Positions 8,774 to 18,942 are shown, counted from the first letter of the stretch. The stretch is 36,849 bases of DNA from Sphingomonadaceae bacterium (GCA_013001755.1 JABDLY010000125.1:1-36849); one strand, 5' to 3'. Numbers and translations: made by a program. The notes: a model not told the origin generated them from the sequence alone.

Positions 8774-10459
8774 CTAGAATACCCTGACTGCCGAGGCCGC
8801 CGCCAATCCAATCTGTCCGAAGATCGTCGCGATGTCGCGGATCAGCTGGATCGTGTGACCCGGTGCCTTGGGCGGCACGAGGATGCGATCGCCAGGGCGG
8901 ATCGCCACCGAACGTCCGCGCAGCACGCTGCCGTCGGGACGGAGAACCAGCGTATCCGAACGGTTGGCAAGCCGCGTAAAGCCGCCTGCCCGTTCCACCA
9001 GATCGCCCGAATCCTGCCCCGGCGTCCATAGCATCGTCTGCGGCAGCTCAACTTCGCCAGCTATGACCACCGTCTGTGAAATATAGGGGATGATGATGAC
9101 ATCATCGGGCTCAAGCAGGACTTGATCGAGCGCAGCATCGTCAGGAAGCGAAACGAGTCCGCGCGGCTGAACCTGGCGGGCGCGTGCGATGAATGTCGCA
9201 AGCCCCGTTGCCTGTGCGGCACGCGCTTGGGCAATGGCCGGCGTCGGTGCGGGATCGGTATAGATCACGCGTTCCAGCCGGGCGAGATTCTCCTGAAGAA
9301 GAACCCGCTGCATTTCGGCGATGCTCTGGCGTTCGAGATGAATCATCGGCTCGTCGGCAAGCGGATCAAGCGGGATCCGCGCGAGCAGCGGCCCGAGAGA
9401 ATCGCCGCGATTGACGACATAGGCCGATGGCCCGGTATGCGCACCTTCGACGCGAACGACGAATGTGTCCGACGGCGCATCAGCTTCGAAGCGCACCCTG
9501 TCACCGTCGAACAGCGTCAGCGCGGCGAATTCCTCGCGCGGCAGATAGGCGTTGAACGGCACATCGTCGCGTGTGCCGAGCACCGAGACATGGGTCACTT
9601 CAGGCCGCGGCCGCGCATAGAGCAACAGTTCGCTGCCCGTTCCCGCGGCATTTTCGAACTCAAAGGTAAAGGGAGAGCGCGCATCGCCGGAAACCGACAC
9701 CACGGGGCCCTGCTGGCCGACCACGATAACGTCGCCGCCGCGCAGCTCGACGCCCGACAGATCACCATTGAGCAGAAAGTCGTACAGATCGATATTGCCG
9801 ATATTGTTGCCGTTTCTGCGGACGATAATATGGCGATAGCTGCCGCGATCGGCATCGATCCCGCCGGCGCGCTGAAGGAAGCCGATCACCGAATCCTGGC
9901 CGACACCCGAATGGCCGCCCGGATTTTCGACCGGACCGGTAACGAACACCTGGACCTGCCCGGCGCCGATCACCGTCGCGTAGATCTGCACGGTATCCTG
10001 ATAAACCCGCGATGCAGCATTGTTGACGACGGCGTTGACGTTCGACGCCCGCACGCCGCCAACATTGACCGGGCCGACATTGGGCAGCGCGATATTGCCC
10101 TCCGAATCGACAACGAGAACAGCGGTTTCATTGACCAGCCCATAGGTCGTCACCGAAACCTGATCGCCGGTGCGAACAATATAATTGGGATCGATCGTCC
10201 CGGCGCCGGTTGCGGCGGCCTGGCCGAACAATTCCGAACCGAAGGGCGGAGGCCGGCGACCCGAAATCTGATCCTGCCGTAACGTCGTCCGCACGCGCTC
10301 GCCGCCGCGCTGATCGTCCTGGAGGACCGACGAAGGCGCGCTATCGGCACCGACCGCGCTCGCACCGCTATCCTCGTCGATCTGCGCAGGAGCAGCCGAC
10401 GCCAGGAAGAGCGCCGCGAATGCGGCGAACCACGGGAAAATACGCTTTGCACCGGTCAT
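8774..10459 (-). CDS. kpsD: Polysaccharide export outer-membrane protein with SLBB domains (KpsD-like OPX)
   Basis: Signal peptide after MTGAKRIFPWFAAFAALFLASAAPAQ; YIVRTGDQVSVTTYGLVNETAVLVVDSEGNIALPNVGPVNVGG; SLBB-like GDSVIGFLQRAGGI; start overlaps the kpsE stop (ATGA). Confidence 0.85.
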   Translation of the reverse strand: MTGAKRIFPWFAAFAALFLASAAPAQIDEDSGASAVGADSAPSSVLQDDQRGGERVRTTLRQDQISGRRPPPFGSELFGQAAATGAGTIDPNYIVRTGDQVSVTTYGLVNETAVLVVDSEGNIALPNVGPVNVGGVRASNVNAVVNNAASRVYQDTVQIYATVIGAGQVQVFVTGPVENPGGHSGVGQDSVIGFLQRAGGIDADRGSYRHIIVRRNGNNIGNIDLYDFLLNGDLSGVELRGGDVIVVGQQGPVVSVSGDARSPFTFEFENAAGTGSELLLYARPRPEVTHVSVLGTRDDVPFNAYLPREEFAALTLFDGDRVRFEADAPSDTFVVRVEGAHTGPSAYVVNRGDSLGPLLARIPLDPLADEPMIHLERQSIAEMQRVLLQENLARLERVIYTDPAPTPAIAQARAAQATGLATFIARARQVQPRGLVSLPDDAALDQVLLEPDDVIIIPYISQTVVIAGEVELPQTMLWTPGQDSGDLVERAGGFTRLANRSDTLVLRPDGSVLRGRSVAIRPGDRILVPPKAPGHTIQLIRDIATIFGQIGLAAASAVRVF

Positions 10460-11598
10460 TGCACATGATCCTTGACGACAGAATAGCCGAGCATCGCAAT
10501 CGCCATCATCAACGCCGCCGCTATGGCGACCGCGATGACATTTACGAATCGGCTCCAATAATTCGATACTTCGGGCAGCCGCGGCGGCACGAACGCCACC
10601 AGATAGCGCCGCTCGTTCTCGCGCGCGGTCAGTGCCTGTTGCCGTGCCTGAATCGCCGCATAATAAGCCTGCTGGGCGAATTGATAGTCGAGCATGGCTG
10701 TCTGTGCGCTGACATCGCGTGAGGCTTCGGTAACGCCCGGCCCGCCGCGAATCTCGGCCATCGCCGCCGCGCGCTGCGTTTCGAGCGCGCGTATCCGCTC
10801 ATCGAGCGCCTGGATCTGCGGGGAGCTCGGCCGGAACTGGGCGATCGCCGCGGCGCGTTCGACCCGCGCATTGGCGAGCTGGCTCTCGATCTGGCCGACG
10901 AGTTCGATCTGCTGCTGGGCTTCGCTTTCGATGGTCGTTGCGCGATTGGCGCGCGAGGCGATCGCCTGTCGCCGCGCCTCGTTATATTCCTCGCGCCGCA
11001 TTTCGACTTCTTCATTGGCGACACGCACCGCTTCGCTTTGAACGCGACTGTTGAGCGAATTTACGACCGCTTCTGTCTCTTGCAGCACACCCTCGGCCAG
11101 CCGTAGCGATTCTTCGGGCGTATAGGCGCGAACATTCACGGTTATTACATTGGCCGACGGATCATATGCCACACTGCTCTGTTCGCGCCAGAATTCGGTC
11201 TTGCTTTCCAGCGCCGCGTTCGGCGACACGCGCGCCATCGGATCGAACGTCCAGTCGCCATAGGCCGCATCGAAACCATAGTCGGATTCGAGCCGGTCGA
11301 CGAGTTCTCCCGATTCGATAAATTCGACCACGATCAACCCATCGTTGCTGGTTCGCGAAATAGCCGGAATGCCGATACCGCCCAGCAAATCCGGCGGACG
11401 CTGTTCAAGTCCCTGGATAGTGAACATCATTTCGGTATCATATTCGGGCCGTGCGAGCAGGGCGTAGTAGATCAGCATGACCAATGTGGGCACGAGAATG
11501 CCGATCGCTATGATCCGGAATCGTTCTTCGCGGCGCTGTTTACGTGGGTCTACGCCTTCGCGATCGACTCTGACGAAATCGGCCAGCCGACTGATCAT
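10456..11598 (-). CDS. kpsE: Capsule polysaccharide export inner-membrane protein KpsE-like
   Basis: N-terminal TM VLMIYYALLARPEYDTEMMFTIQG, long coiled coil, C-terminal TM FVNVIAVAIAAALMMAIAMLGYSVVKDH; sits between OPX and ABC genes. Confidence 0.85.
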   Translation of the reverse strand: MISRLADFVRVDREGVDPRKQRREERFRIIAIGILVPTLVMLIYYALLARPEYDTEMMFTIQGLEQRPPDLLGGIGIPAISRTSNDGLIVVEFIESGELVDRLESDYGFDAAYGDWTFDPMARVSPNAALESKTEFWREQSSVAYDPSANVITVNVRAYTPEESLRLAEGVLQETEAVVNSLNSRVQSEAVRVANEEVEMRREEYNEARRQAIASRANRATTIESEAQQQIELVGQIESQLANARVERAAAIAQFRPSSPQIQALDERIRALETQRAAAMAEIRGGPGVTEASRDVSAQTAMLDYQFAQQAYYAAIQARQQALTARENERRYLVAFVPPRLPEVSNYWSRFVNVIAVAIAAALMMAIAMLGYSVVKDHVQ

Positions 11599-12254
11599 CC
11601 CGTCACCTGCTCATAATAGTCCACGGCTTCGTCGACCGATTCGAACATGGTCAATTCGCCGCGATGGACGACGCCGCCGCGGTCGCAATATTGCTTGATC
11701 TGATTGGGCATGTGAGACGTCAGCAAGATATCCGATTCAGCCCGGCGTTTTTCGAACTCGGCCTGGCATTTTTCCTGGAATTTAAAATCGCCGACGGACA
11801 GCGATTCGTCGATAATGTAGACTTGGAACCTGATAGCCATGCTCAGACCAAATGCCAATCGCGCGCGCATGCCGCTGGAATAGTTGCGGACGGGTTCGTG
11901 AATGGCATTCCCGATCTCGGCAAAGTCAGTTACAAAATCAGATACTTCCTCAATGTCTCTGTTATAGATTCGGCACACGAAACGCAGATTTTCCATACCT
12001 GTCAGCGAACTGTTGAACGAGGACGAAAACCCCAGTCGCCAGCTGATCGTCACATCCTTGCGCACTGCGCCGAATGTTGGGCGTTCGGCGCCGCAGATAA
12101 TCCGCAGCAGAGTAGATTTTCCGGCGCCGTTTACGCCGAGAATGCCATAGCTATAGCCCTTCTCGAAGACGGCGTTGATATCGTTGAGCACGGTTTTTCG
12201 GCCGCTGCGCCGCGAGCGATAAACCTTGGTGATATTTTGAAGTTCGATAGTCAT
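11595..12254 (-). CDS. kpsT: Capsule export ABC transporter ATP-binding protein KpsT
   Basis: Walker A GVNGAGKSTLL, signature YSSGMRARLAFGLSM, Walker B VYIIDESLSVGD. Confidence 0.93.
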   Translation of the reverse strand: MTIELQNITKVYRSRRSGRKTVLNDINAVFEKGYSYGILGVNGAGKSTLLRIICGAERPTFGAVRKDVTISWRLGFSSSFNSSLTGMENLRFVCRIYNRDIEEVSDFVTDFAEIGNAIHEPVRNYSSGMRARLAFGLSMAIRFQVYIIDESLSVGDFKFQEKCQAEFEKRRAESDILLTSHMPNQIKQYCDRGGVVHRGELTMFESVDEAVDYYEQVTG

Positions 12255-12256
12255 GA

Positions 12257-13114
12257 CTAGCTGACGATTTCCTCATCGCCGGTCATGATCAGGATCCGAT
12301 CGATCACCAGTCCGATTAAAAGGAACACCGTCGCAACTGCCAGCGGATAAAACGGGTCGTAGACTTGGCTCTCGAAGGTCGGAATGGCGGCGCTGCGGAA
12401 CCATTCGATCATATGGGCGATCGGGTTATAGTATATATATTCACGCGCTGCAGGAGGTAGTGATTCAAGCGTAAAGAAAATACCCGACAGCAGCCAGATC
12501 GGCCGACTCATATAACTCCAGACATTTTGCCAGATTGGCAATATGCGCGCGAGGCTCGAACTGAAGAACGCGCTCGCCAATGTGAAGTAGAAAAAAGCGA
12601 GCCCTGCCAACAGCAGTCCGCCCGGATCGCCAAAGAACATCCCCGCAGGCACGTCTATGATAAAGAAGCTGCCGATAACGAACAAGAGGAAGATGACAAA
12701 GGTCGTCGCGGCATCGAGCACCACCCTGCCAATCACGATATCGGCCGGCATGACCTGAGGATAGGTCAGCAACCCTAGATTAGCGCTGACCGCGCTTGCG
12801 CCCCTGCCGACGGCACTGCGCCAGAAGAAAAACGGCACGATGCCGGTGATGAGAAACACCGATAATGGCGCGGCGACCGGTCCAGTCCGTCCCAACAGCG
12901 AAAAAGCGATGACGAGCACGCTGAGCTCGATCAGCGGATCGATCAACGCCCAAGCATAGCCGATATTCGAATTGCCGTAGCGGGTGCGCGATTCGCGGAT
13001 GATGATCGCGTGAATGACGCGATACATCGTCTCCAGCGAGGCGCGCAGCTCGGCGAACCATCTGTCGCCGAACAGCCGGCGATCGCCCGGAATATGGTTG
13101 GGGTTTTCCGCCAT
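12257..13114 (-). CDS. kpsM: Capsule export ABC transporter permease KpsM
   Basis: MYRVIHAIIIRESRTRYGNSNIGYAWALIDPLIELSVLVIAFSLLGRTGPVAAPLSVFLITGIVPFFFWRSAVGR; adjacent to kpsT. Confidence 0.92.
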   Translation of the reverse strand: MAENPNHIPGDRRLFGDRWFAELRASLETMYRVIHAIIIRESRTRYGNSNIGYAWALIDPLIELSVLVIAFSLLGRTGPVAAPLSVFLITGIVPFFFWRSAVGRGASAVSANLGLLTYPQVMPADIVIGRVVLDAATTFVIFLLFVIGSFFIIDVPAGMFFGDPGGLLLAGLAFFYFTLASAFFSSSLARILPIWQNVWSYMSRPIWLLSGIFFTLESLPPAAREYIYYNPIAHMIEWFRSAAIPTFESQVYDPFYPLAVATVFLLIGLVIDRILIMTGDEEIVS

Positions 13115-13123
13115 TTAGCGAGC

Positions 13124-14440
13124 CTATTCGATTCCCGCAGCGCGGCCAATACAATGATAATCGAGGCCCGCGGCCCTGGCTTCCTCGATCGAATATATGT
13201 TGCGCAGGTCGACAAGCAGCGGCGTAGCGAGCGTCGCAGCCATGCGCTTGAGGTCGAGTGCGCGAAATTCATCCCATTCGGTGACGATGACGAGTGCATC
13301 GGCGCCTTTGGCGGCCTGATACGGCCCATCGACGAACTCGACATCGTCGAGCAGCGGGCGCGCCTGCTCGGTGCCCTCGGGATCATAGGCGCGGATCTTG
13401 GCGCCTTCGTCCTGCAACGCCTGAATGATCGCGATCGACGGCGCATCGCGCATGTCGTCGGTGTTGGGTTTGAAGGTCAGGCCGAGGATGGCAATGGTCT
13501 TGCCGCGAACATCGCGGTCCATCGCCCGGAAAACCTTGCGGCCCATAGCGCGTTTGCGCGCATCGTTGACGCCTACCACGGCCTCGACGATGCGCAGCGG
13601 CGCGCCCTTGTCCTCGGCCGTCTTGAGCAGCGCAAGCGTGTCCTTGGGAAAGCACGAGCCGCCATAGCCGGGGCCGGCATGGAGGAATTTGGGACCGATG
13701 CGATTGTCGAGCCCGATGCCGCGCGACACGTCCTGGACATCGGCCCCGACAATCTCGCACAGGTCGGCGATCTCGTTGATGAAGGTGATCTTCGTCGCGA
13801 GGAAGGCGTTCGCGGCATATTTGATCAGCTCGGCCGTGCGCCGGCGGGTAAACATCAGCGGTGCCTTGTTGAGATTGAGTGGCCGGTAGACCGCTTCGAG
13901 CACTGCGCGAGCGCGCTCATCCTCGACACCGACGACGACGCGATCGGGGTGTTTGAAATCGTCGATGGCAGCGCCCTCGCGGAGGAATTCCGGATTGGAC
14001 GCGACCGAAATTCCGATGTCCGGCGCGGCATCGCGCGCGATCCGTTCGACCTCGTCGCCGGTGCCGACCGGAACGGTCGATTTTGTCACGATTACGCACG
14101 GCCCGGTCAGCGCACCGGCAATTTCTTCCGCGGCGGCGTGAACATAGCTAAGATCGGCATGGCCATCGCCGCGCCGCGACGGCGTGCCGACCGCGATGAA
14201 CACGGCATCCGCTCCCGCGACGCCCTCGGCAAGATCGGTGGTGAAAGACAATCTGCCGCCCGCGACATTATGCGCCACCAGCGCATCGAGACCCGGCTCG
14301 TAAATTGGCATGACGCCGTTATGCAGCGCGTCGATCTTCGCCGCGTCCTTGTCGACGCAGACCACCTCGTGTCCGAAATCGGAAAAACAGGCCCCCGAGA
14401 CGAGCCCGACATAGCCCGTGCCGATCATCGCAATACGCAT
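13124..14440 (-). CDS. ugd: UDP-glucose 6-dehydrogenase
   Basis: MRIAMIGTGYVGLVSGACFSDFGHEVVCVDKDAAKI...FVNE-like FINEIADLCE, GPGYGGSCFPKDTLALLKTA. Confidence 0.95.
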   Translation of the reverse strand: MRIAMIGTGYVGLVSGACFSDFGHEVVCVDKDAAKIDALHNGVMPIYEPGLDALVAHNVAGGRLSFTTDLAEGVAGADAVFIAVGTPSRRGDGHADLSYVHAAAEEIAGALTGPCVIVTKSTVPVGTGDEVERIARDAAPDIGISVASNPEFLREGAAIDDFKHPDRVVVGVEDERARAVLEAVYRPLNLNKAPLMFTRRRTAELIKYAANAFLATKITFINEIADLCEIVGADVQDVSRGIGLDNRIGPKFLHAGPGYGGSCFPKDTLALLKTAEDKGAPLRIVEAVVGVNDARKRAMGRKVFRAMDRDVRGKTIAILGLTFKPNTDDMRDAPSIAIIQALQDEGAKIRAYDPEGTEQARPLLDDVEFVDGPYQAAKGADALVIVTEWDEFRALDLKRMAATLATPLLVDLRNIYSIEEARAAGLDYHCIGRAAGIE

Positions 14441-14520
14441 GAAACACCCCAAAAATGGATTCGGGCGCTGTTACAACAGGCTATTGGCAAGGGCTAGAGC
14501 GAGAAAACTCTTTTCTATTC

Positions 14521-15552
14521 TCAACGCCTTGAAGCGATGGCCGCCGCAATCACGGGAGTCCAGCCGCCTTCGCTCGAAAGCGCGGTCAGGTCGTCCGTCA
14601 TCGGGCCGGGACACGGTCCTGCGCGAAAACAGGATATATGCTGTTTTCTGGCCTGGCTCAGCAGCAGCGCCGCCTCGCCACCCAACGCGGCACCGTCGAA
14701 CAGGATAAGCGCATCGAAACATCCGAGCAGCGCCGGCCAGCGGATCGGCAGCGGAGAACCAAGCAGACGCAGTTCACCGGGCGGCGCCGCGATTTCCACC
14801 GCGCCGATCACCGCCAGAAGCGGCGGATCGCTGCGCCCTGCGATGCCATCCACGGTTTCGCGAAGATGCCGGGCGCGCATATCGTCGTCGGGCCAGCCGA
14901 TGCAGCCGATCACCGGGCCCTCATGATCGAGTCCGAATTCGGCTGCGGCAAGCGCAATATCGGCATCGCTTGGAGGATCGAACGGAGCTCCGGCCTCGCC
15001 GAGATGAGCGAACAACCGCGTCAGCCGCGCTTCATCCGGCGAAAGATTGGCGGCTTCGTTGCCGAGTTCCTGCGCGAGCGCCGGATCCTCCTCGCAAGTC
15101 GCCAAGGCGATTTCGGCGAGCGCCCGGCCCTTGGCTGCATCATCGGCCTTCGCGGCGCGGACCCAGTTCGCGGCTTGCCCGGCGCCATCCGCCGCCAGCC
15201 TCTCGAGCGCCGGATCGACGAGCCGCAGCCGATCTGCGATGCCGGTCGCCATGGTATCGGGCACGCGTTCGCGGCGTTTGGCCTTTTGCTTGAGCCGCAA
15301 ACGGCGCAAGCGGGCGGGAAGCGCGGCGATTCCCTTCATGGTCCGCGCCTCGATCAGCGCTTTTCCAAGACCGTAAGCCAGCGTGCGATGGGCATTGATG
15401 ACGCGATGTTCGAGCTGGCGCTTTTCCGCCTGGAGTGCGGCGATCTCGCGCTCTGCAGCCTCGCGCGCGACCGTCTCCATCCGCAACCGTTCGCTCAATG
15501 CCTCCGCTTCGGCGGAATCTGAACTGTCGTCGCTAATTGCGGGTTCCTTCAC
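14521..15552 (-). CDS. Hypothetical capsule-locus protein: N-terminal coiled coil and possible GT-B-like C-terminal domain
   Basis: ORF 343 aa; heptad-rich EALSERLRMETVAREAAEREIAALQAEKRQLEHRV; start overlaps the upstream GT2 stop by about 20 nt. Confidence 0.75.
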   Translation of the reverse strand: MKEPAISDDSSDSAEAEALSERLRMETVAREAAEREIAALQAEKRQLEHRVINAHRTLAYGLGKALIEARTMKGIAALPARLRRLRLKQKAKRRERVPDTMATGIADRLRLVDPALERLAADGAGQAANWVRAAKADDAAKGRALAEIALATCEEDPALAQELGNEAANLSPDEARLTRLFAHLGEAGAPFDPPSDADIALAAAEFGLDHEGPVIGCIGWPDDDMRARHLRETVDGIAGRSDPPLLAVIGAVEIAAPPGELRLLGSPLPIRWPALLGCFDALILFDGAALGGEAALLLSQARKQHISCFRAGPCPGPMTDDLTALSSEGGWTPVIAAAIASRR

Positions 15553-16867
15553 CTGAATTTAGCGTAACTTGGGTGTGTTGCGCGCTGCTGGCAAGCGCCG
15601 GCGGTTCGAGCCCGGCGTGACGAAACATCCAGTCGGAGCGATAGGCGAGCCGCTCGCCGCCGAACACCCCCCCCTCGCGCGCTTCGCTGAGCGATCCCGT
15701 GCGCCAGCGCGCGACCAGCAGGACCGCGCGATCGCGCCGCACCTCGCTCTTGCCGTGAAGCATTTCAAGCCGCGCGAACATCTCGCTATCCGCCCCGGTT
15801 TCGACCTCCTCGAACGGGCCGGCGGCGATCAGCGCTTCGCGTTGCAAGAGCATCGTGATCGGCACCATCCGGACCAGCGGAAACACACGCGGCGCGACCG
15901 GCGCGCCGCCTTCGTCGATCCGGATATGGTTGGCGATCGATATCGTGCCGCCCTTGGCCAGCGAGTCCATCTGCCGCGCGATCCGTTCGGCCGGCGACCA
16001 GTCATCGGCGTCGAGAAAGGTCACATAATCGCCCGTCGCTACATCGACGCCAGCATTGCGCGCGCCATAGGCGCCGGGCGCGCGATCGTTCGTTATCGGC
16101 CGGATACGCGGGTCGTCCGCCGCGAGCCGGGCCGCCAGGGCCGCGCCGTCGTCGGTCGACCGATCGTCGATCAAGACGATTTCAAGATCGCGCCAGCTCT
16201 GCCCGGTCAGCGAACAGACCGCCGTTTCGAGTGTGTCGGCGGCGTCATGAAATGGTACGATTACCGACACTTTAGGCCCGTCGCGCGGCAGCAAAACGCG
16301 GCGCTGAAACGCGTCGAGCGTTACCGGCTCGTCATCGAGATCGAGCGGTTCGGACAGCGCCGACCATTCGAAGATCCGGTTGATATGCTTGCGGGCGGCC
16401 AGCGCATCGCCCCGCTTGGCGGCGATATGGGCGAGAATTGCGGAGGATTCGGCGTCGACCTCCTCATCGGGACGAAGGAGGCTGCGGTCGGACAGGCGAC
16501 CGGCGGCGATCAGGCAGGCGGCGCGGGCGCAGCGGTCTTCGTCAGCAAGATATTTGAGTGCCGCCGACGGTGCATGCGGCGCCAGCGCCCTGGCCAGCAG
16601 AAGGCTTTTTTTGGAATCGAGCGGCCCTGCCTCACGCAGCGCACCGATGCGGCCAAGCGTCGTTTTTGCCAGCAGCTGGCCGAAAGCGGCGGCTTCATCA
16701 TGCGCATCGTGCTCTAGCGCGAGCGGATGGAGGCCGAGCCGCGCCAGCACATAGGGATCGTCCGCCGCTCCCCGCAGAGCAGCCGCATGCAGCGCGCGAT
16801 CCGCAGCTTTGCGCGCCGCCCATAGCCGCAACCCCGCCGATGGCGCACGCGCCAGCGAGCCCAGCAT
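15533..16867 (-). CDS. Glycosyltransferase family 2 protein with helical N-terminal extension
   Basis: PKVSVIVPFHDAADTLETAVCSLTGQSWRDLEIVLIDDRSTDDG...GARNAGVDVATGDYVTFLDADDWSPAERI. Confidence 0.9.
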   Translation of the reverse strand: MLGSLARAPSAGLRLWAARKAADRALHAAALRGAADDPYVLARLGLHPLALEHDAHDEAAAFGQLLAKTTLGRIGALREAGPLDSKKSLLLARALAPHAPSAALKYLADEDRCARAACLIAAGRLSDRSLLRPDEEVDAESSAILAHIAAKRGDALAARKHINRIFEWSALSEPLDLDDEPVTLDAFQRRVLLPRDGPKVSVIVPFHDAADTLETAVCSLTGQSWRDLEIVLIDDRSTDDGAALAARLAADDPRIRPITNDRAPGAYGARNAGVDVATGDYVTFLDADDWSPAERIARQMDSLAKGGTISIANHIRIDEGGAPVAPRVFPLVRMVPITMLLQREALIAAGPFEEVETGADSEMFARLEMLHGKSEVRRDRAVLLVARWRTGSLSEAREGGVFGGERLAYRSDWMFRHAGLEPPALASSAQHTQVTLNSGEGTRN

Positions 16868-16947
16868 CTTGTCACTCGGAAACCGCGCCAGCCTTCGCCC
16901 TCCCTGCCAATTGCGACCAGTCGCGACGCACCCTATGGATTCGCGCC

Positions 16948-18705
16948 GTGGCTGACAATTTCTTACACGCTCCGATAGCCGGTTCGCCGCAATCCGACCG
17001 GCTCAGCGCCGCTATCGCCGCTGGCCGGGCGCAGCTGCAGGGTATTGCCGTATCGCGCGAAGAGGCGGTGGAAGAATCGGACCGGCTCTATGACGAAGCC
17101 ATGCGCGGCGAATTCGGACCCTGGACGATTTCGCGCGCGATCGATCTCGCGGCGCAATGGCAAGACAGCGAAGAGCTACAGGTCAATGCCGGGCGTTTGA
17201 TCGCGCTCGGCAGCGAAGCGAGCGCGGTTCAGCTATGCTGGCGGTCGATGCTCGAGCGCTTTCCGGCCTCGGACGTCGTGCTGGCGGAATATGTAAAATC
17301 GCTTGGCAAGACGCTCGATGAGGAGAGCGCCGATGCACTCTATCGCGCCTATCGGCCGGGTCAAACCCGGCCGAGCGAGATGGAAGACGCCGGAGAAAGC
17401 CTGGCCGCGCTCGAGAAACTGCTCGAACGGGGGTTGCGCTGGCGCGAATCATACCCTCCAGTCCGTACCGCCGATTTGGGATCGATCGTCCTTGTCGGCG
17501 GGACGCTGGGCGGCGGCGGAGCGGAGCGACAGCTGGTCAATACGGCGCTCGGGGTCGCAGCGCGGCGTAGCGCGGGAACCGAGTCGATCGGTCCGGTCAG
17601 CGTCTATTGCCGCAAGCTGGACAGGCGGCGCGGGCATGATTTCTACCTTCCCCGGCTCGAGGCGGCGGCTATCCCCGTCGCCGATTATCTCCGCGCCGAA
17701 CCCTTTGGCGGCAATCGCGAAACGAGCCGTCTCGCGCCGCTGATGCCGCTGATCGACAAGCTTCCGCACCGGATGCGCGAGGGCACCGTCCAACTGACTG
17801 AATTGTTGCGGCACGAGGCGCCCGATGTCGTCCAGATCTGGCAGGACGGCGCGATTTTCGCTGCCGGGCTCGCCGCGCTGATCACCAATGTTGCGCGCAT
17901 CATACTCACCGTCCGGACGATGCCGCCAACCGCGCGCGCCGACCGGCGCAAGCCCGAACAGGCGACGCTCTATCGCGGCTTGCTGCGCGCGCCCGGCGTA
18001 TCGCTGACGGCGAACTCGCATATGGCCGCGCGGGCCTATGAGGAATGGCTCGGCCTCGATGAAGGCGCGGTTGCGGTCATCCCGAATGGCGTCGAGCCGC
18101 TGCCGGTGGACGGCGACGATACGGAGCGGGCGCGCTGGGAGGAATTCGACGCGCGCACGAAAGGCGGCTTCACGCTCGGCGGCGTCATGCGCTTCGACGA
18201 TAACAAGCGCCCGCTCGAATGGCTGGCGATTGCGGCTGCGCTGGCGGAGAAATTGCCCGAAACCCGTTTCGTGCTCGCGGGTGCCGGGCCGCTGCGATCG
18301 GCCGCCGAGGATTTCGCGCGGCGCAAGGGAATTTCGGAGCGGACGCTGTTCACCGGGCGGACGCCGCATATCGGCTTCTGGCTCGCCAAAATGGACGCAC
18401 TCGCGCTCACTTCGCGGCATGAAGGCCTGCCCAACGTTCTCATTGAGGCGCAGTTGGCCGGCGTCCCGGTCGTCACGACGCCGGCGGGCGGCGCGGCGGA
18501 GGCGGTGGCCGACCATCTCGCCAATCTGGTGCTGGCCAGTCCGCTAACGGTTGCTCATGAACAGGCCGCCGTCCATCTCGCGCGGCTGGCGCAGCGGTCC
18601 GCGAAACAGCGGGCCGACGATATCGACGCTCTCAAACTTTGGGCGACAGATCAATTCTCGATCGACCATATGATCGACAGGACGATCGAGATATTTGCCG
18701 GCTGA
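16948..18705 (+). CDS. Glycosyltransferase (GT-B, GT4-like) with N-terminal helical extension
   Basis: GSIVLVGGTLGGGGAERQLVNTALG...VAVIPNGVEPLP...FVLAGAGPLRSAAEDFARRKGISERTLFTGRTPHIGFWLAKMDALALTSRHEGLPNVLIEAQLAGVPVVTTPAGGAAE. GTG start at 16948 chosen so it does not overlap the divergent GT2 gene. Confidence 0.85.
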   Translation: MADNFLHAPIAGSPQSDRLSAAIAAGRAQLQGIAVSREEAVEESDRLYDEAMRGEFGPWTISRAIDLAAQWQDSEELQVNAGRLIALGSEASAVQLCWRSMLERFPASDVVLAEYVKSLGKTLDEESADALYRAYRPGQTRPSEMEDAGESLAALEKLLERGLRWRESYPPVRTADLGSIVLVGGTLGGGGAERQLVNTALGVAARRSAGTESIGPVSVYCRKLDRRRGHDFYLPRLEAAAIPVADYLRAEPFGGNRETSRLAPLMPLIDKLPHRMREGTVQLTELLRHEAPDVVQIWQDGAIFAAGLAALITNVARIILTVRTMPPTARADRRKPEQATLYRGLLRAPGVSLTANSHMAARAYEEWLGLDEGAVAVIPNGVEPLPVDGDDTERARWEEFDARTKGGFTLGGVMRFDDNKRPLEWLAIAAALAEKLPETRFVLAGAGPLRSAAEDFARRKGISERTLFTGRTPHIGFWLAKMDALALTSRHEGLPNVLIEAQLAGVPVVTTPAGGAAEAVADHLANLVLASPLTVAHEQAAVHLARLAQRSAKQRADDIDALKLWATDQFSIDHMIDRTIEIFAG

Positions 18706-18743
18706 AGCCGGTCACGCGATCGATTTCGTCGGAAAGTTCTGAT

Positions 18744-18942
18744 TTCACGCGGACGCGCGGAGACACGGAGAGACCGTGCCGGGTTGATAGCACCGAGCTT
18801 TCAACGCGCATATCGGATAGCGCGCGCGAAGCGCGTATTCGATTTCGGATTTCGCCAATCGGTGCAAGGATTTGCGGGAGATACCTATGCGGTGCCTATC
18901 AGCATGCCCCTCTCCGCGTTTTCGCATCTCCGCGCGAGTCCA
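18744..18942. repeat. Long imperfect inverted repeat of 'acgcggagac' type
   Basis: ttcacgcggacgcgcggagacacggagaga ... ctctccgcgttttcgcatctccgcgcgag; arms complementary with a roughly 135 nt centre. Confidence 0.55.

Noticed and set aside
9122-10282. 386 aa plus-strand ORF
   Set aside because: Antisense shadow of the OPX gene; no recognisable domain.
13010-14497. 495 aa plus-strand ORF
   Set aside because: Antisense shadow of ugd and kpsM start; charged low-information sequence.
16558-16947. N-terminal extension of the 715 aa glycosyltransferase ORF
   Set aside because: Would overlap the divergent GT2 gene; GTG at 16948 gives a sensible non-overlapping start.
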